A DNA stretch of 64,000 bases from Bretschneidera sinensis (GCA_023935145.1 CM043703.1:25133727-25197726); one strand, 5' to 3'; shown: positions 11,640 to 24,294, counted from the first letter of the stretch. Numbers and translations: made by a program. The notes: a model not told the origin generated them from the letters alone.

Positions 11640-11657
11640 TGGCGCCGTTGCCGGGGA
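11640..11657 (+). other. primer-binding site after the internal LTR (perfect)
   Basis: TGGCGCCGTTGCCGGGGA is the best PBS of the plus-strand elements and identical to the A3 and C3 sites. It is followed by an AT-rich leader (11658-11937) with a palindrome pair near 11836-11876. Confidence 0.9.
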
Positions 11658-11937
11658 GTGCACTAAATTTCTTTTTAGAATTAAAATTTTCATTTAGTTT
11701 GATTATTATTATTTCCTTTTTAATCTATTCCATTCTTAATTATTGTTTTTAACTTATTTTTTTCTTTTTATCAAAACCCTAATCAATTTCCTTTTTCTCT
11801 GTTTCAGGTACTCCAGGAGAGCTTTCTGTGCCACTTGCGATCGAGCATACCCTCTTGTGCGATCAAACGCAATTGAGGCGTAGTGTAATCCGAGCAGTAG
11901 TGTTTGACTGCTGCACTCACGTAACTGCCACCGATTC

Positions 11938-14054
11938 ATGCACGGACGTCGATCCAAGAATCTGGCATTCTTTCCCCTTGGAGCTAGAGAGGACTATCCG
12001 ACAAAGACATAGAGATAACTCGGAAGAGGATGAATGAGGAATTGAGGAAGAAAGACAGATGGCAGAACAGATAACCGAACAACATCCACCTGAGCAAAGG
12101 CCGATGAAGCACTCTTTCATCCTGCAGAACCTCGATCAACCATCGTGCATCGTGTATCAACCTGAGGCGGAAGGAAACTACTACATATCTCCACAGATAC
12201 TCTGTGCATTGACTCACTTTAGGGGCACACCTAGTGAAGATCCACATTTACACCTTCGAGAGTTTTTCGACCTCTACAAATTCCAGCACATCCGAGGCTT
12301 AGACCAAGAAGGAATAAGGTTAATTCTTTTCCCTTTTTCCTTGAAAGATAATGCTAAATTATGGTATAATTCTTCGCCTGCAGTTGTCATCCACACTTGG
12401 GAGGAGTTGACTAGCAAATTCCTAAGGAAGTTCTTCCTAGCCCAAAAGACGAGGCAAATGAGAAAAGAAATTCAATCCTTCCAACAAAAGGATGGTGATC
12501 TATTCTTCGAGGCCTAGGGACACTTCAACGAGCTACTACTCAAGTGCCCACACCACAACCTACCCAAAGACGAACTGGCACAAGCTTTCTATGAAGGTTT
12601 GAGTGATTGTAACAAAAACATTGTGGATTCAGGTTGTGGAGGAATACTAATGGAGAAGAGCAACGAAGAGGCTGTGGAACTCTTTGAATCCCTGAGCGAA
12701 CACACGCAACAGTTCTCTTCTCGAGGTAGACATATAACCAAGAGTAAGGGTATGTATGAGGTAGGCTTAAACGGAGGATCATCTTCTCAAATGGCTGCTG
12801 TGGAGAGGAAACTTGACCTATTAGTTAAAGCCATGGCTGCTCAGAACACCTCAACTAACCCACCAGCTACACCACTCCAGGTATGTGCCATTTGCTCACA
12901 ATTCGATCATAATACTGATACGTGTCCCTTGTATTCATCTGCAGATCATGAGCAAGCCAACTTTATGGGACCAAATAATTATCTGCCGAAGAACAACCCC
13001 TATGCAAACACATACAACCGTGGATGGCAGAATCACCCTAATTTCTCATGGAGCAACAACCAAAACAATCAAGGGCAGCAAAGAAACTTCCAACCAACAG
13101 CCCAATCTTCTCCTGAACTAAAGAAGAATGATATAGAAAGTCTTGTGAGGCAACGAACGTCTCAGCAGCAACAAATTATGACTTCACAAGATCAGTTCAT
13201 GGTAGAAGAAAGGCAATTCCGAACTGAACTAAGGCAAACCACAGCGAAACACGAACAAGCCATCCAAAGGTTAGAAGTACAAATAGGACAATTAGCTGAG
13301 GAGATAAGTAGCAAAAAGCAAAGGGAGATTCCAGCTCAACACCTTGGGGGACATCAAAAACTTAAAGCTATCACGACCCTTAGAAATGGTAAAGTGATAG
13401 GGTCCGATGAATCTACAACAACATCAAAGGTGAGTGAGACGAAGAAGGTGAATACCCTATTCTTCCCGCAAAGGTTAGTAAAACAAAAGAAAGAGAATAA
13501 ATTACTTGACATTTTTGAAACCTTGCGAAAAGTTGAAATAAACATTCCTTTGTTAGACGCAATTCAACAGATACCAGCTTATGCTAAATTTCTAAAGGAT
13601 TGTTGCACTCATAAAAGAAAGTTTCAAGAACATGAGACTGTAGCCCTAACTGAAGAGGTAAGTGTTGTACTGTTAAGAAAACTCCCACCAAAACTAAAGG
13701 ATCCGGGTAGTTTTACCATTCCCTGTAGGATAGGTGATCAGTTATTTGAGCGAGTATTACTAGATTTGGGAGCGGGTGTAAACTTGCTACCATACATAGT
13801 ATTTGAAACCCTAGGATTAGGGGAGCTACAACCAACTTCCATTACCTTACAGTTAGCAGATTGAAGTATAAAAAGACCTAGGGGTATTCTCGAGGATGTC
13901 CTAGTGAAAGTGGGTGAGTTCATTCTACCTGCGGATTTTATTGTATTAGATATGGAAGAATACCTTATGCCATTACCATTGCCCATCATTTTAGGAAGAC
14001 CCTTCATGAGAACTGCTGATACAAAGATCTGTGTGAAAAAAGGGTACATTAAGT
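11938..14054 (+). pseudogene. gag-pro: gag-pro, second copy in A1
   Basis: The most complete plus-strand Gag-protease. By comparison with the A3 copy the start is ATG 11938. One indel then puts the body in another frame, with a TGA at 12035; the open part begins at ATG 12059. Order: capsid (LTHFRGTPSEDPHLHLREFF, FPFSLKDNAKLWYNS), TAG at 12515 (TGG in other copies), CCHC zinc knuckle CAICSQFDHNTDTC (near 12887), a glutamine-rich coiled-coil region (13140-13320), then protease with LLDLGAGVNLLP (S to G in the active motif, near 13770) and [18 protein letters not shown] at 13862 and a frameshift near 14045-14055 break it further. Gag packages RNA; protease cuts the polyprotein. Confidence 0.88.
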
Positions 14055-15163
14055 ATGAAGGTAAATGGGGAGAAAATAGAATTTAAAATATTTGATGCAT
14101 TGAGATTACCTCAAGATGATATGGAATGCTTTAATGTATATATGATACACAATTTTGTTGAGCAAACTTTTTAGGTCCAGCACATCGACCCCTTAGAGAC
14201 TACTCTTACCTATGGCCTTACAATTGTGGACATTGAGCAAGAACCAGAAGATGTCACTAGTGGCATTATAAAAGTTGTGCACCTCCTTGAGGCTTCTCCA
14301 AAATATTCCAGTAAGTATGCTCCTCCATTTGAAACTCTCATGCCTACTAATACCACTCTTCTTCCTTCTATTTTCCAGGCACTGATTTTGGAATTAAAGC
14401 AGCTTCTAGAACATTTAATTTATGCCTACTTGGGAGAGAAGAAAATGTTACCGGTGATTGTGGCTTCTAATTTGAGTATGGGAGAAAGAGATAAACTATT
14501 AAGAATTCTAAGGGAGTATAGATCCGCCATTGGATGGACCATTGCTGACATTAAAGGAATAAGTCCGTCTAAGTGCATACATAATATATACCTTGAGGAT
14601 GAAGCAAGGCCCACTCGAGAGGCTCAAAGAAGACTTAACTCACACATGAAAGAGGTAGTAAAGGTCGAGATATTAAAACTGTTAGATGTTGGCATTATCT
14701 ACCCTATCTCGGACAGTAAATGGGTAAGCCCGGTTCAAGTTGTTTCTAAGAAGAGTGGGATCATAGTAGTGAAAAATGAAGATGAAGAGCTCATACCCAC
14801 AAGAAAAACAACTGGTTGGAGAGTATGTATTATTATAAAAAATTAAACAAAGTTACTAGAAAAGACCATTTTCCCTTGCCATTCATTGATCAAATGTTAG
14901 AAAGATTAGCTGGCCACAGCTACTATTGCTTTTTGGATGGGTACAGTGGATACAACCAGATTGCTATAGCACCCGAAGATCAAGAAAAAACTACCTTCAC
15001 ATGCCATTTCGGTACATTCGCTTATCAGAGGATGCCGTTTGGATTATGCAACGCACCAGCCACTTTTCAAAGATGTATGATGAGCATATTTTCCGATATG
15101 GTGGAGAAATACATTGAGGTATTCATGGACGACTTCAGTGTCTTTGGTTCCATGACCACCTAA
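14055..15163 (+). pseudogene. RT: pro-RT tether and reverse transcriptase (A1)
   Basis: The frame re-opens at ATG 14055 with MKVNGEKIEFKIF. A TAG near 14172 follows, then the RT: WTIADIKGISPS (template-grip region), WVSPVQVVSKK, and motif A DGYSGYNQIAIAPED near 14935-14980. Further on are FGTFAYQRMPFGLCNAPATF and the catalytic box [10 protein letters not shown] near 15117-15146. A one-base deletion near 14829 (in CIDYRKLN) shifts frame 3 to frame 2, and another frameshift just after the catalytic box ends the frame at 15163. Catalytic aspartates are still present, so loss of function comes from the frameshifts. Confidence 0.9.
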
Positions 15164-15168
15164 ATCAT

Positions 15169-16085
15169 TTGGAGAGCATCCTAAAGAATTGTGAAGAAAG
15201 TAACTTAGTGCTAAATTGGGAGAAATGTCATTTCATGGTTCAACAAGGCATTGTGTTAGGTCACTCCATCTCTAACAGAGGTATTGAGGTAGACAAGGCT
15301 AAAATAGACATTATTTTCAAGCTACCTCCTCCTCTCACAGTCAAGGGTGTTAGAAGTTTTCTCGAGCATGCCGATTTTTATAGAAGATTCATCAAAGACT
15401 TCTCTAAGATTTCAAGACCTCTGTGTGCACTGTTAGCTAAAGATACCAAATTCGAGTGGACTAATAACTGTATGACAGCTTTCAACACACTAAAGGATGT
15501 TCTAACCTCCGCCCCAATAATAATGGCACCAGATTGGAGCCTTCCATTTGAGTTAATGTGTGACGTTAGTGATTTCTCCTTGGGAGCTGTCCTCGGTCAA
15601 AGAGTCAATAAGGTACCTCATGTTATTTACTATGCTTCTAGAACTTTAAATGACACCCAGCTTAACTATTATACTACCAAAAAAGAATTGTTAGTTGTTA
15701 TTTTTGCTTTGGATAAGTTTAGGTCATATCTTATTGGCTCTAAAGTTATTGTATACACTGACCATGCTGCTTTAAGATATCTATTTTCTAAAAAAGATGC
15801 AAAGCCTAGGTTACTCAGATGGGTGCTCCTATTGCAAGAATTCGATTTGGAAATCAAGGACAAGAAGGGCAGTGAGAATGTGGTTGCAGATCACTTATCA
15901 AGGCTACCCTACGAGAGTGATACAAATGAGTTGCCCTTAAATGAAAACTTCCCTGATGAGCAGTTGTTCACACTAGAGGTAAAACTCCAATGGTATGCTG
16001 ATATTGTAAATTATTTAACTGCTAAAGTTTTTCCCCCAGGTATGACAACACAAGGAAAGAAGTGGTTGATATCTATGTCTCGACA
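15169..16085 (+). pseudogene. RNaseH: RT thumb and RNase H (A1)
   Basis: Frame 1 continues the RT connection ([28 protein letters not shown]) and the RNase H domain. Visible catalytic positions: D in [14 protein letters not shown] in [15 protein letters not shown] in [11 protein letters not shown] and the final D in [11 protein letters not shown]. RNase H degrades the RNA strand during reverse transcription. The domain itself has no stop. The frame shifts near 16085 into integrase. The segment around [23 protein letters not shown] marks where the C3 and C4 deletion ends. Confidence 0.9.
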
Positions 16086-17373
16086 CTACCATTGGACGAT
16101 CCCTACCTTTCCAAATTCTATCCCGATCAGATCATTCGACGGTGTGTCTCAGAAGATGAGCATTTGAGCTTATTACAACACTGTCACCAGTTTGCTTATG
16201 GAGGACATTTTGGGGCAAGGAAAACAACACTTAAGGTACTACAATCCGGTTTTTATTGGCCTAATCTGTTTAAAGACACCTTCACATTTTGCAGCTCATG
16301 TGATAGATGCCAACGAACAGGTAACATCTCATCCCAAAACCAAATGCCCCTACAAAATATCTACATAGTAGAACTTTTCGATGTGTGGGGCATTGATTTC
16401 ATAGGTCTTTTTCCAAATTCCTTTGGTAATTTGTATATTCTTGTGGGTGTGGATTATGTGTCTAAATGGGTCAAGGCAGTCCCCTCAAAGACTAATGATC
16501 ACAAAGTGGTGTTAAAGTTTCTACAGGATAGCATCTTTACCTGGTTCGGAACACCAAGAACGATCATCAGTGGCGGAGGCAACCACTTCCATCATCATTC
16601 TTTTGCCGCACTCATCAGAAAATATGGAATCACCCATAAGGTTGGCACCCCATATCACCCTCAGACTAGTGGCCAAGCAGAGATAAGTAACCGAGAAATC
16701 AAAAGCATCTTGGAGAGAACCGTGAATCCTAGTTGGAAGGACTGGTCCCTACGACTTAACGATGCTTTATGGGCACACTAGACAGCTTATAAAACACCAA
16801 TTAGGATGTCCCCATACCGCTTAGTCTTTGGTAAAGCTTGCCATTTACCTGTAGAGCTAGAATATCGAGCCTATTGGGCCATTAAACAATTCAACTTCGA
16901 TATGAAACAAGCGGGGTGAGAAAAGGAGTTTGCACTTAAATGAGTTAGAAGAATTATGGTATGATGCATATGAGAATGCCAAGCTTTATAAGGAAAGGGA
17001 AAATGCCTATCATGACAAACAACTAGTACGAAAAGAGTTTCACGTAGGACAAAAGGTACTACTCTACAATTTAAGATTGAGGTTGTTCCCAGGCAAACTC
17101 AAGTCCCATTGGGCTGGATCGTATGTGGTTACCAAGGTCTTTCCACATGGGGCTTTGGAGATTCATAGCCCCACTGGTAATCAGACATTTACAGTCAATG
17201 GACACCGAGTCAAGCCATACCTCGATCTCACCATACCTCTTCGGGACGAGGACTTAACACTTCAAACTGTACAATATATAGCTGATCCTCGGACACCTAA
17301 AATCCCAGTTTCTATAGCATATAACGTCCCTGTTGATGCATTACGATTAAGCGCATATACCCCTTGCGATTGA
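16062..17373 (+). pseudogene. INT: integrase (A1), broken and with a catalytic Asp lost
   Basis: Integrase joins the cDNA to the genome. The HHCC zinc finger is present ([12 protein letters not shown] ... CSSCDRC). In the core, the first Asp (WGIDFIGLF) and the Glu ([12 protein letters not shown]) are seen, but the second Asp is replaced: IISGGGNHF where other elements have IISD-GTHF, a GAC to GGC change. A TAG at 16782 (Arg in others) and a frameshift near 16918 follow. The C-terminal GPF/Y-like module (HWAGSYVVTKVF) is present to about 17300, without a chromodomain. The reading ends at 17371-17373, next to a decayed palindrome cluster (17336-17378). Confidence 0.9.
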
Positions 17374-17397
17374 GCGCAATTACACCAGAAACTACCT

Positions 17398-17445
17398 CCT
17401 GCACCCGGTACCTCTTCGACTGCACCCACTGATGATCAGCAGTGA
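17398..17445 (+). pseudogene. remnant of the downstream ORF C-terminus in A1
   Basis: In one frame these 48 bases read PAPGTSSTAPTDDQQ then TGA. The downstream ORF of A3 ends LGTPSAAPPDDQQ then TGA, and the bases after both stops (GAGAGGATACC) also match up to the 45-nt motif. So A1 once carried the downstream ORF and lost all but its end, by a deletion starting just after integrase. Confidence 0.8.
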
Positions 17446-17826
17446 GAGGATACCCCGTCTGGCTGAAGACGTAAAACTTAGTGCTCATGGGAGGCACCCC
17501 AGACATATCCTTTACATTTTAGCAATTTTCTTTTCTTTTGTTTATCTTTATATTTACATGTCTATTATTTATATGTCTTGTTTTCTAGAATAACGTTTAT
17601 TTTTCTTTATCAGGTACCTAGTGCATGCATCCAGTTCAAGTTTGGGGGTGTGTACAAGTAGGCAAGCAACCTAGTTCTCCATCTCCTAAGTCAGATCTTT
17701 CCATGCCGCACACACATTGGGGACAATGTGTATTTTAAGTTTGGGGGTAGTGGGAGATACTAGACATTGTTACACACATACTTGAAACACATGCACACAC
17801 TAAGTCCCTTACACACACACTTGAAA
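17446..17826 (+). other. A1 3' untranslated region, proximal part
   Basis: No gene. It holds the 45-nt motif (17457-17502), a first PPT-like tract AAGTTTGGGGGTG near 17638, a perfect 8-bp hairpin ACACATTG-GGGA-CAATGTGT (17712-17731) and a second PPT-like tract (17735-17747). It is then cut by C1. The region continues at 30951. Confidence 0.75.
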
Positions 17827-19295
17827 CGATTACGCCCAAAGAGTAATGTGGTAGTTGTAGCACAGCTTTCGGGTGTCGATTCCATATGGAAACAAGTTAA
17901 TTACAAGAGAAGATGGAATCCTTAACACGAACGATAAAAGTTGAACGGGAGAATTTGAATAATAAAGTAAAGTGATATGAGAATTGTGTAATTGTAATGA
18001 TGGATATAATAAAGAAACAATAAGGTTCTAGGAATCCTCTCTAGGTCTGTTGCCCTAATCCTAACTTGACTCAATTGTTTTTATCTCGATTGCAAGTTTC
18101 ACATCCTAAATAGGAAATCGGCAAATATTCAATTAAAGCGCATGTATAAACCCTAATGTAATTGATATGAATTACCCTTTACTTTCAAGTTAAGCACACA
18201 TGACCTATCCTATAGATTTATCAAGAGACGAAAATATATCTAAATAACAATATCGTAGCAATGGACAAACCTAAAAGATAAATCTACCAGACTCAATCAC
18301 ATCCAAACAAATTGACATAAGAAAAGCATGACTAGACTTATATCTAGGAGAAGCATGCAATCACCGGATTAATAGGAAATCTTCTAATTAAATCAAAGAG
18401 TAAATCATAACAATGTTTAATAATAATAATAAATCCAAATTACAATGAATCAAGACTAGAAAGTAAGAACGACTACACCTAGGGATTCATCCCTTCGCCT
18501 TGCTTGGAGATTAGTTGGCCATGAGGGAGAGTGTGGCAGCCTTCATGGTGTTTTCCCCGGCCTCCGGCCTCTAAATTTCCTCCTAAAAGCCCTCTGGATT
18601 ACTCCTAAAGGCCCTCTAGATTCACTGCTAGATGATCCGAAAAGATGAAGTGAAATGGGGTTTTTATAGGGGAGTTTCCGGAGTGCAATGTGTTTCCATT
18701 CCGATGTGGGATACTGCCCATGTGCGCTTGATCGTAGCATGGTGCGATCAAGCACACTATGGTGCACTGTAAGTTATTTTTGACCGATGTGGGATGTCGC
18801 GAATACGCACTTATGATCGATCGCAGGCCTGGTGCGCTCAAGCGCACTAGGCATCCTCTAGCATGACCTTCGTCTACTAAAACTGCCATAACTTTCTCTA
18901 GAAAAATCATTTTTACGAATTGTAAAATTCTCCAGAAAATAGACTTCCGGATCTTTCTAAGCATATATGGCTCATCTCCTAGTTTTTCTTGTATCAATAC
19001 AATTTAATTTGCAAAAATGATTGATCTATACGGGCAATTCTGGCAATTTAGTGAAACTCCTTTCCAAGTACTTGTGAACCTTCACTCCGGTGTTCATCAA
19101 GTCATTGTGCTTCAAGCAATGATAGCCTTTCCATCTCTTTTGAACTTAAAGTACCTGAAAATGCATTGAAATAGATCAATGATCCAAGAATGACACTTTA
19201 GAGTTGTTAAGGTATAAAAGTGCAATTCAAACCTAGATCAACCCTAAAATGCTAACAATTAAGTACTGTAAAGATGCATTTTATGACTCTCATCA
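17827..19295 (-). repeat. C1 3' LTR
   Basis: A 1469-bp LTR. On the minus strand it runs from TGATGAGAG to GGGCGTAATC followed by a mutated terminal base. The CG-rich palindrome cluster (18715-18850) lies upstream, in the minus sense, of a TATA box (complement near 18655-18668). The PPT complement CAACCCCCAAC follows immediately at 19296, which identifies this as the 3' LTR. Confidence 0.9.
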
Positions 19296-20639
19296 CAACC
19301 CCCAACTAGCTTATTGCTAGTCCCTAGCAATTCAAGCAAAAACAAGAGATGAATTCTATGGTAGGAGTCAAAAACAAAGTAAAGCAATATTAGTGTTAAA
19401 CTCGGAGCAATTCACTCTTGTCTCAAAAATTGCACACAACATACAGCACATAGGATCATTAAATATCACACAAGTAAAAAATAATCCAAACATCAATCTT
19501 AAAATCGTTATTGACTCTGAATATCCATCTTACCACAATCCATTAATCCAAACACTCGGATGATTTTATGCATAACATTCATGAATACAAGTCTTGGCCT
19601 CTAAAAACATAATAAATTGCGTGACATCAATCACAAAAACAAGTTCCATAGGCTCACTTTTCAAATCACTCTCCACTATTGTAGAAAAATCACACTACAT
19701 TAGATCAATAGGTCTTTAATAAGCTTGTAATGTTAGGCTAAGGTAAAGGTTAAGAAAGAACGGGAAGGATTCACAAGTAAAAGAACTCAATCTCTTAGCC
19801 TTAAACACAACAGCTTTAAGCACTTGATAACCTTTACTTCAACACCCAACTCTTTCAACCATTTTTAATAAGAGCATATCTCTCAATAAATCACCACTTT
19901 TCTTTTCTTTTCTTCTTTCTTTGCCATAATTCACTTATCTTTTTCTTTTATTTTGTATTTTGGCATAAGACCATTCACCTCTTTTTTCATTTTTTTCTTT
20001 TCTTTTCTTTTTCGCAACCCCCAACTTATCTCCTTTAATGTACTTGGATTGTGGTAGTGATATATATATTTCATATTTCCATCCTTACTCCTTTTAAGTG
20101 CTTTTCAACAAATGTGTATAACTAAGTTTTTTGGAAAGAAAGGTAAGGATAAAAAAATTTTAGGCTCATAAAGGTGAGTGAATGGGCTATTGAAAGAAAT
20201 AAGGCTCAAATTCTTTTTCAAGAAAAAGCTCAAATAGGTGACTAGCGATAAATATAGCAATGGTAGGTTTGAAAGGCTCAAACGGTTCAAAAATGGCCTA
20301 TATCATGTCCTAAGTAATGTGCATTCTAGGAATTCCCCTCAAGTGATTATCAAATAAGTTCTAGAGCTTGTCAAGACCGCAAATGTATTCACAAAGTAAT
20401 CACACATAAAACTTCTCTAAATGTTTTAGACTAATCATACAATATTACCGCAAACTAAAGTCTCAAGCCAAATGCAGATTGATACTTAAATTATTTTCAA
20501 ACTGAAGCAAGATTTAATTTCTTCTAAATGCTATATGCTATCTCAATTAAGTTCATATCATTGACATGTGAATAAACTCTAAGGCTAACACCAAGCATGC
20601 TAAAAACAAACAAAAAGGGAAGATGACATCAAGCAGTTC
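19296..20639 (-). other. C1 3' non-coding region, distal part
   Basis: No gene. It begins next to the LTR with the PPT complement (19296-19306) and a hairpin TTGCTAGTCCCTAGCAA (19314-19330). The rest is AT-rich with a C/T-rich tract at about 19895-20020 and matches the equivalent regions of C3 (45691 on) and C4 (56456 on). It is interrupted at 20645 by a solo LTR. Confidence 0.75.
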
Positions 20640-20644
20640 AATGA

Positions 20645-22096
20645 TGATTACGCCCAAAACATAACGCGGTTATTGTAGTATAGTTTTGGGGTGTCTATTC
20701 CACAGGGAAACAAGTTAAGTACAACAGAAGGTGTAAACCTCAACACAAACGATAAAAGATTAAAAGAATCTGAGTTGTTTGAGAAAAAGGGTAATTGTGT
20801 AAATAAGTTTAAAATAAAAATGACAAGGTTCCGGAAATCCTCTCTAGGTTCATTGCTCAAATCCTAACTTGATTCAGTTGTTTTTATCTCGATTGCAAGT
20901 TTCACATCCCAAACAGGCAATCGAAAAATATTCAATTAAAGTGCATTTATAAATCCTAATGTAATTGTTACGAAATCTTCTTTACTTTCAAGCACACATG
21001 ACCTAACTTATAAATTATCAAGAGATGACGATATATCTAAACGACGATACCGCAGCAATGGACAAATCTATAAAAGAGATCTACCAGACTCAATCACACC
21101 CAAACAGGTACACACAAGAAAAGCCTGACTGAACTTATATGGAAAAGAAGCATGCAACCACCGGAGTTATAATAAATCTACTAATTAAATTAAAGAATAA
21201 AACATAACAATATTTAACGAAAATAATTCTAACTACAACCGAATCAAATAAAGGAAAAATAAGAACAACTACACATAGGGATTCATCCATTCGCCTTGCT
21301 TGGAGACTAGCCGGCCATGGGGCTCATGTGTCCTCGAGTTGCCTCCGGCCTCCCGACGATCATCTCTCCCGACCTTCAAACTTTAAACTTCGGGTTCCTC
21401 CTAAAGGCCCTCTAGATTGCTCCTAAAGGCCCTCTGGATTCATCCCCGATTTATTTCCAAAGCTAAAGTGGAGTGGGTCTTATATAGGTAAATACCAAGA
21501 GTGCAATGTGTTTTCCATCCGATGTGGGATGTGAGATATAGAAATATGTTTTCCAACTGATGTGGGATGTGGGATTTAAGCCCAAAATCACGCTGAAATC
21601 CCGCACAGCCCGTACAGCCTGACCTTTGTCTACTAAAACTGCCATAACTTTCTCTAGAAAAATCCTTTTGATGAACCGTAAAATTCTCCAGAAAATAGAC
21701 TTCCGGATCTTTCTAAGCATATATGGTTCATCTCCTTGTTCTTCTTGTATCAATACAGTTTAATTTTCAAAGATGATTGATCTGTACGGGCAATTCTCAC
21801 AATTTAGTGAAACTCTTTTCCAATGCGGGCAGCAATTGTTGCTCTTTTAAGCCCTCCATCTTGTCCTTCCAGAAGTATTCTTTCACTCCAGTATGCCTCG
21901 AGTCTTTGTGCTTCAAGCAATGATAACTTTTCCTCCTCTTTTGAGCTTAAAGTACCTGAAAATGCATCGAAGTAGATCAATGATCCAAGAATGATACTTT
22001 AGAGTTGTTAACATATAAAAGTGCAATTAAAACCTAGATCAACCCTAAAATGCTAACAATTAAGTACTGATAACAGGAATTTTATGACTCTCATCA
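20645..22096 (-). repeat. solo C-type LTR
   Basis: A complete 1452-bp LTR from TGATTACGCCC to CTCATCA with flanking duplication AATGA (20640-20644 and 22097-22101). It has no PBS or PPT of its own, and the host 3' region reads across it. It is the usual product of recombination between the two LTRs of a full element. It lacks the CG palindrome cluster of C1 but carries repeated GATGTGGGAT. Confidence 0.92.
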
Positions 22097-22101
22097 AATG
22101 A

Positions 22102-22411
22102 AAAACATGAAAAACAAGAATATGTTTCCTCCTTCACCCCCAACTTAAAATAAGCATTGTCCTCAATGTGAAAGCAAAAGTTAAGGAAACTCCCTTTGTA
22201 GCCAAAAGTGCACAGAAGCTGAAAATTATGCACCACCATTTGAACTGCTTCGTATATTTGTCCTTAGAAAAGAAATACGAAATAAAACTGGAAAACAACA
22301 AAATAATAATAATAAACAAGAAAAAGAAAAATGAAAAATAGTAAAAATAAAAGGATATTTTGTGGGTTGCCTCCCATGAGCGCTAAGTTTTACATCTTTA
22401 GCCAGACGCTC
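22102..22411 (-). other. C1 3' non-coding region, proximal part, with 45-nt motif
   Basis: No gene. In the minus sense the 45-nt motif (22361-22410) comes directly after the gag stop. A stretch resembling C4 57880-57990 follows, then a short hairpin CATTG-AGGA-CAATG (22155-22168) before a PPT-like tract near 22136-22146. Confidence 0.7.
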
Positions 22412-24067
22412 TTATTCCCTCCTAGAAAAACATAGGTTGAATGCACCAGCCACTGTTTCACTGCCAAATTCAACGCTTCTATGCTTTGGAGAGGCCTCAA
22501 GGATGTCATTAGTAACATCTGTAAATTCTGGCTTGATATATGCTCTTGTGAAGCCATGGGTGAGGGTGGACTCCAATGGATTAAGGTGTTGGACCTTTTC
22601 CATGAATGAGTCAATCATGTATGCTTGGTGGCTTTCATCCACATCTTCTAATTTTTTCGTTGTTGGGATGTGTAATAACTTACCACTTAGTGTCTCAGTG
22701 GCATTCACCTCATTCAAATTCTGTTGCGCCAGGTGCTGACCATGGGAAATGGGCTGAGCTTGAGAATAGAACTTACCTCGCTCACTCACACTCAAGTAGC
22801 TCATTAACTTGGACACTTGACTCTTTATCTCTTTATTTTCTTCAACAGCCTACGTAATTAAAGATTCAAGTCTTTGATTAGTCTTACCCTGTGCCTCAAT
22901 AAAAGTATGTAAAGTGTCTTCTAAAGAACTCCTAGAAGATATAGGTGCATGACATGGTTCAAGATATAGTGCAGGGGGTTGTGTAAGCTGCTGGTTTTTC
23001 GGACTTCCAACTGAAATTTGGGGTGATTTTGTCATCTCGGATTATAAGCTTCAGAGAAGGGTGCCAAACGCTCCTTATACATCCCTCTCATCTCAGCCAA
23101 TGTGGGGCACTCTTGGGCGAGATGATCTACCGCACCACACACAAAACACGGTTCAAAATATTTTGCATGATTAGCTATGTGTGTTGGCTTTGAGCTTTTA
23201 GTTTTTAACACATCTAGTTCCCTAGTGAGTATCTCGACCTTGACCTTAAGGTTATCCTCTTCCCTAAGATGGTAAATTCTACCACCATTTAGGTGCCCTA
23301 TAGGTCGTTACCTATTTGTGCTTTTAGTAGCACTAAGTCTAGTCCAAGTGTGAGCTTTTTCAGCAAGCTCATTGAGGTACTCTATAGCTTCATCAGGATC
23401 TTTCTCCAAGAATTCACCATTACACATCATCTATGCAAATTGGCTCTCTCTATATGTAAGCCCCTCATAAAAATAGCTTACCAAGCGCCAACTCTCATAC
23501 CCATGGTGAAGGCACATACTCAATAATTCCTTAAATCTCTCCTAAGACTGATACAAACTCTCGCTGTCCTTTTGTGCAAAGGTGAAAATTTGCCTTTTTA
23601 AAGCATTAGTCTTATGTTGGGGAAAGTATTTATTAAAGAAGGCCCAAGTCATCTCAGCCCACGACCCAATAGATCGAGGTCTTAGTGATATAGCCAACTC
23701 TTAGCTCTATCCTTCAAAGAGAAAGGAAAGAACTTAAGTCTCACAATATCATCAGTTTCATTTTGACTATGAAAAGTCACGACTACTTCCTCAAACTCTC
23801 TAATGTGTACATATGGGTTTTCGTTATCCAAGCCATGAAATGTAGGGAGTAACTATATCATCCCTGTTTTAAACTCTAGTTGGTGAGTATTGGCTGGAAA
23901 CATGATGCATGATGGTGTGGCTGTGCATGTACGGTGGAGGTAAACCTGAAGTATCCTAGCAACATTCTCATTAGGGTTATCAGCCATGTTAACAAAATCC
24001 TCTAAATTCTCTGATGAGGATGCACTATGGTTTGATCTAAACAAGGTTTCACTCTCGGTCTAAGCAT
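22412..24067 (-). pseudogene. gag: gag of C1 (dead)
   Basis: C-type Gag on the minus strand from ATG 24067. A deletion just after the start removes residues present in C3. Capsid motifs are visible (MFPANTHQLEFKTGMI, LLPTFHGLDNENPYVHIREF, LKFFPFSLKDRAKSWLYSLRP). The zinc knuckle CFVCGAVDHLAQEC keeps all four ligands. Several stops and at least one frameshift occur. After the Gag C-terminal region (QVSKLMSYLSVSERGKF) the sequence jumps to a stretch like the pro-RT tether (YMIDSFMEKVQHLNPLESTL) and ends at TAA 22412-22414, so protease and all of pol are deleted. A1 and A2 have related tether residues. Confidence 0.85.
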
Positions 24068-24294
24068 GCACCAAATGAATCAGAGAGGAAATAAATAAAA
24101 TAGAATAATAATAAAAAAATCAAAAAATCAAAACTTAGAAAAAACGAACAATAATGATAATAAAAAATAATAATGCAGCAAGCAAAAAGAAGGAACAAAG
24201 TTACCCCCTTTACAGCTGCAGAAAAGAAAAACTATTTACAACTCTTCTACCGTCATGTCAAAAGTTGACAATCTTCTTTGTACTAAAGTACATT

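Noticed and set aside
11640..11657. tRNA gene at the PBS sequences
   Set aside because: Only the 18-base tRNA 3'-end complement is present, with no cloverleaf around it.
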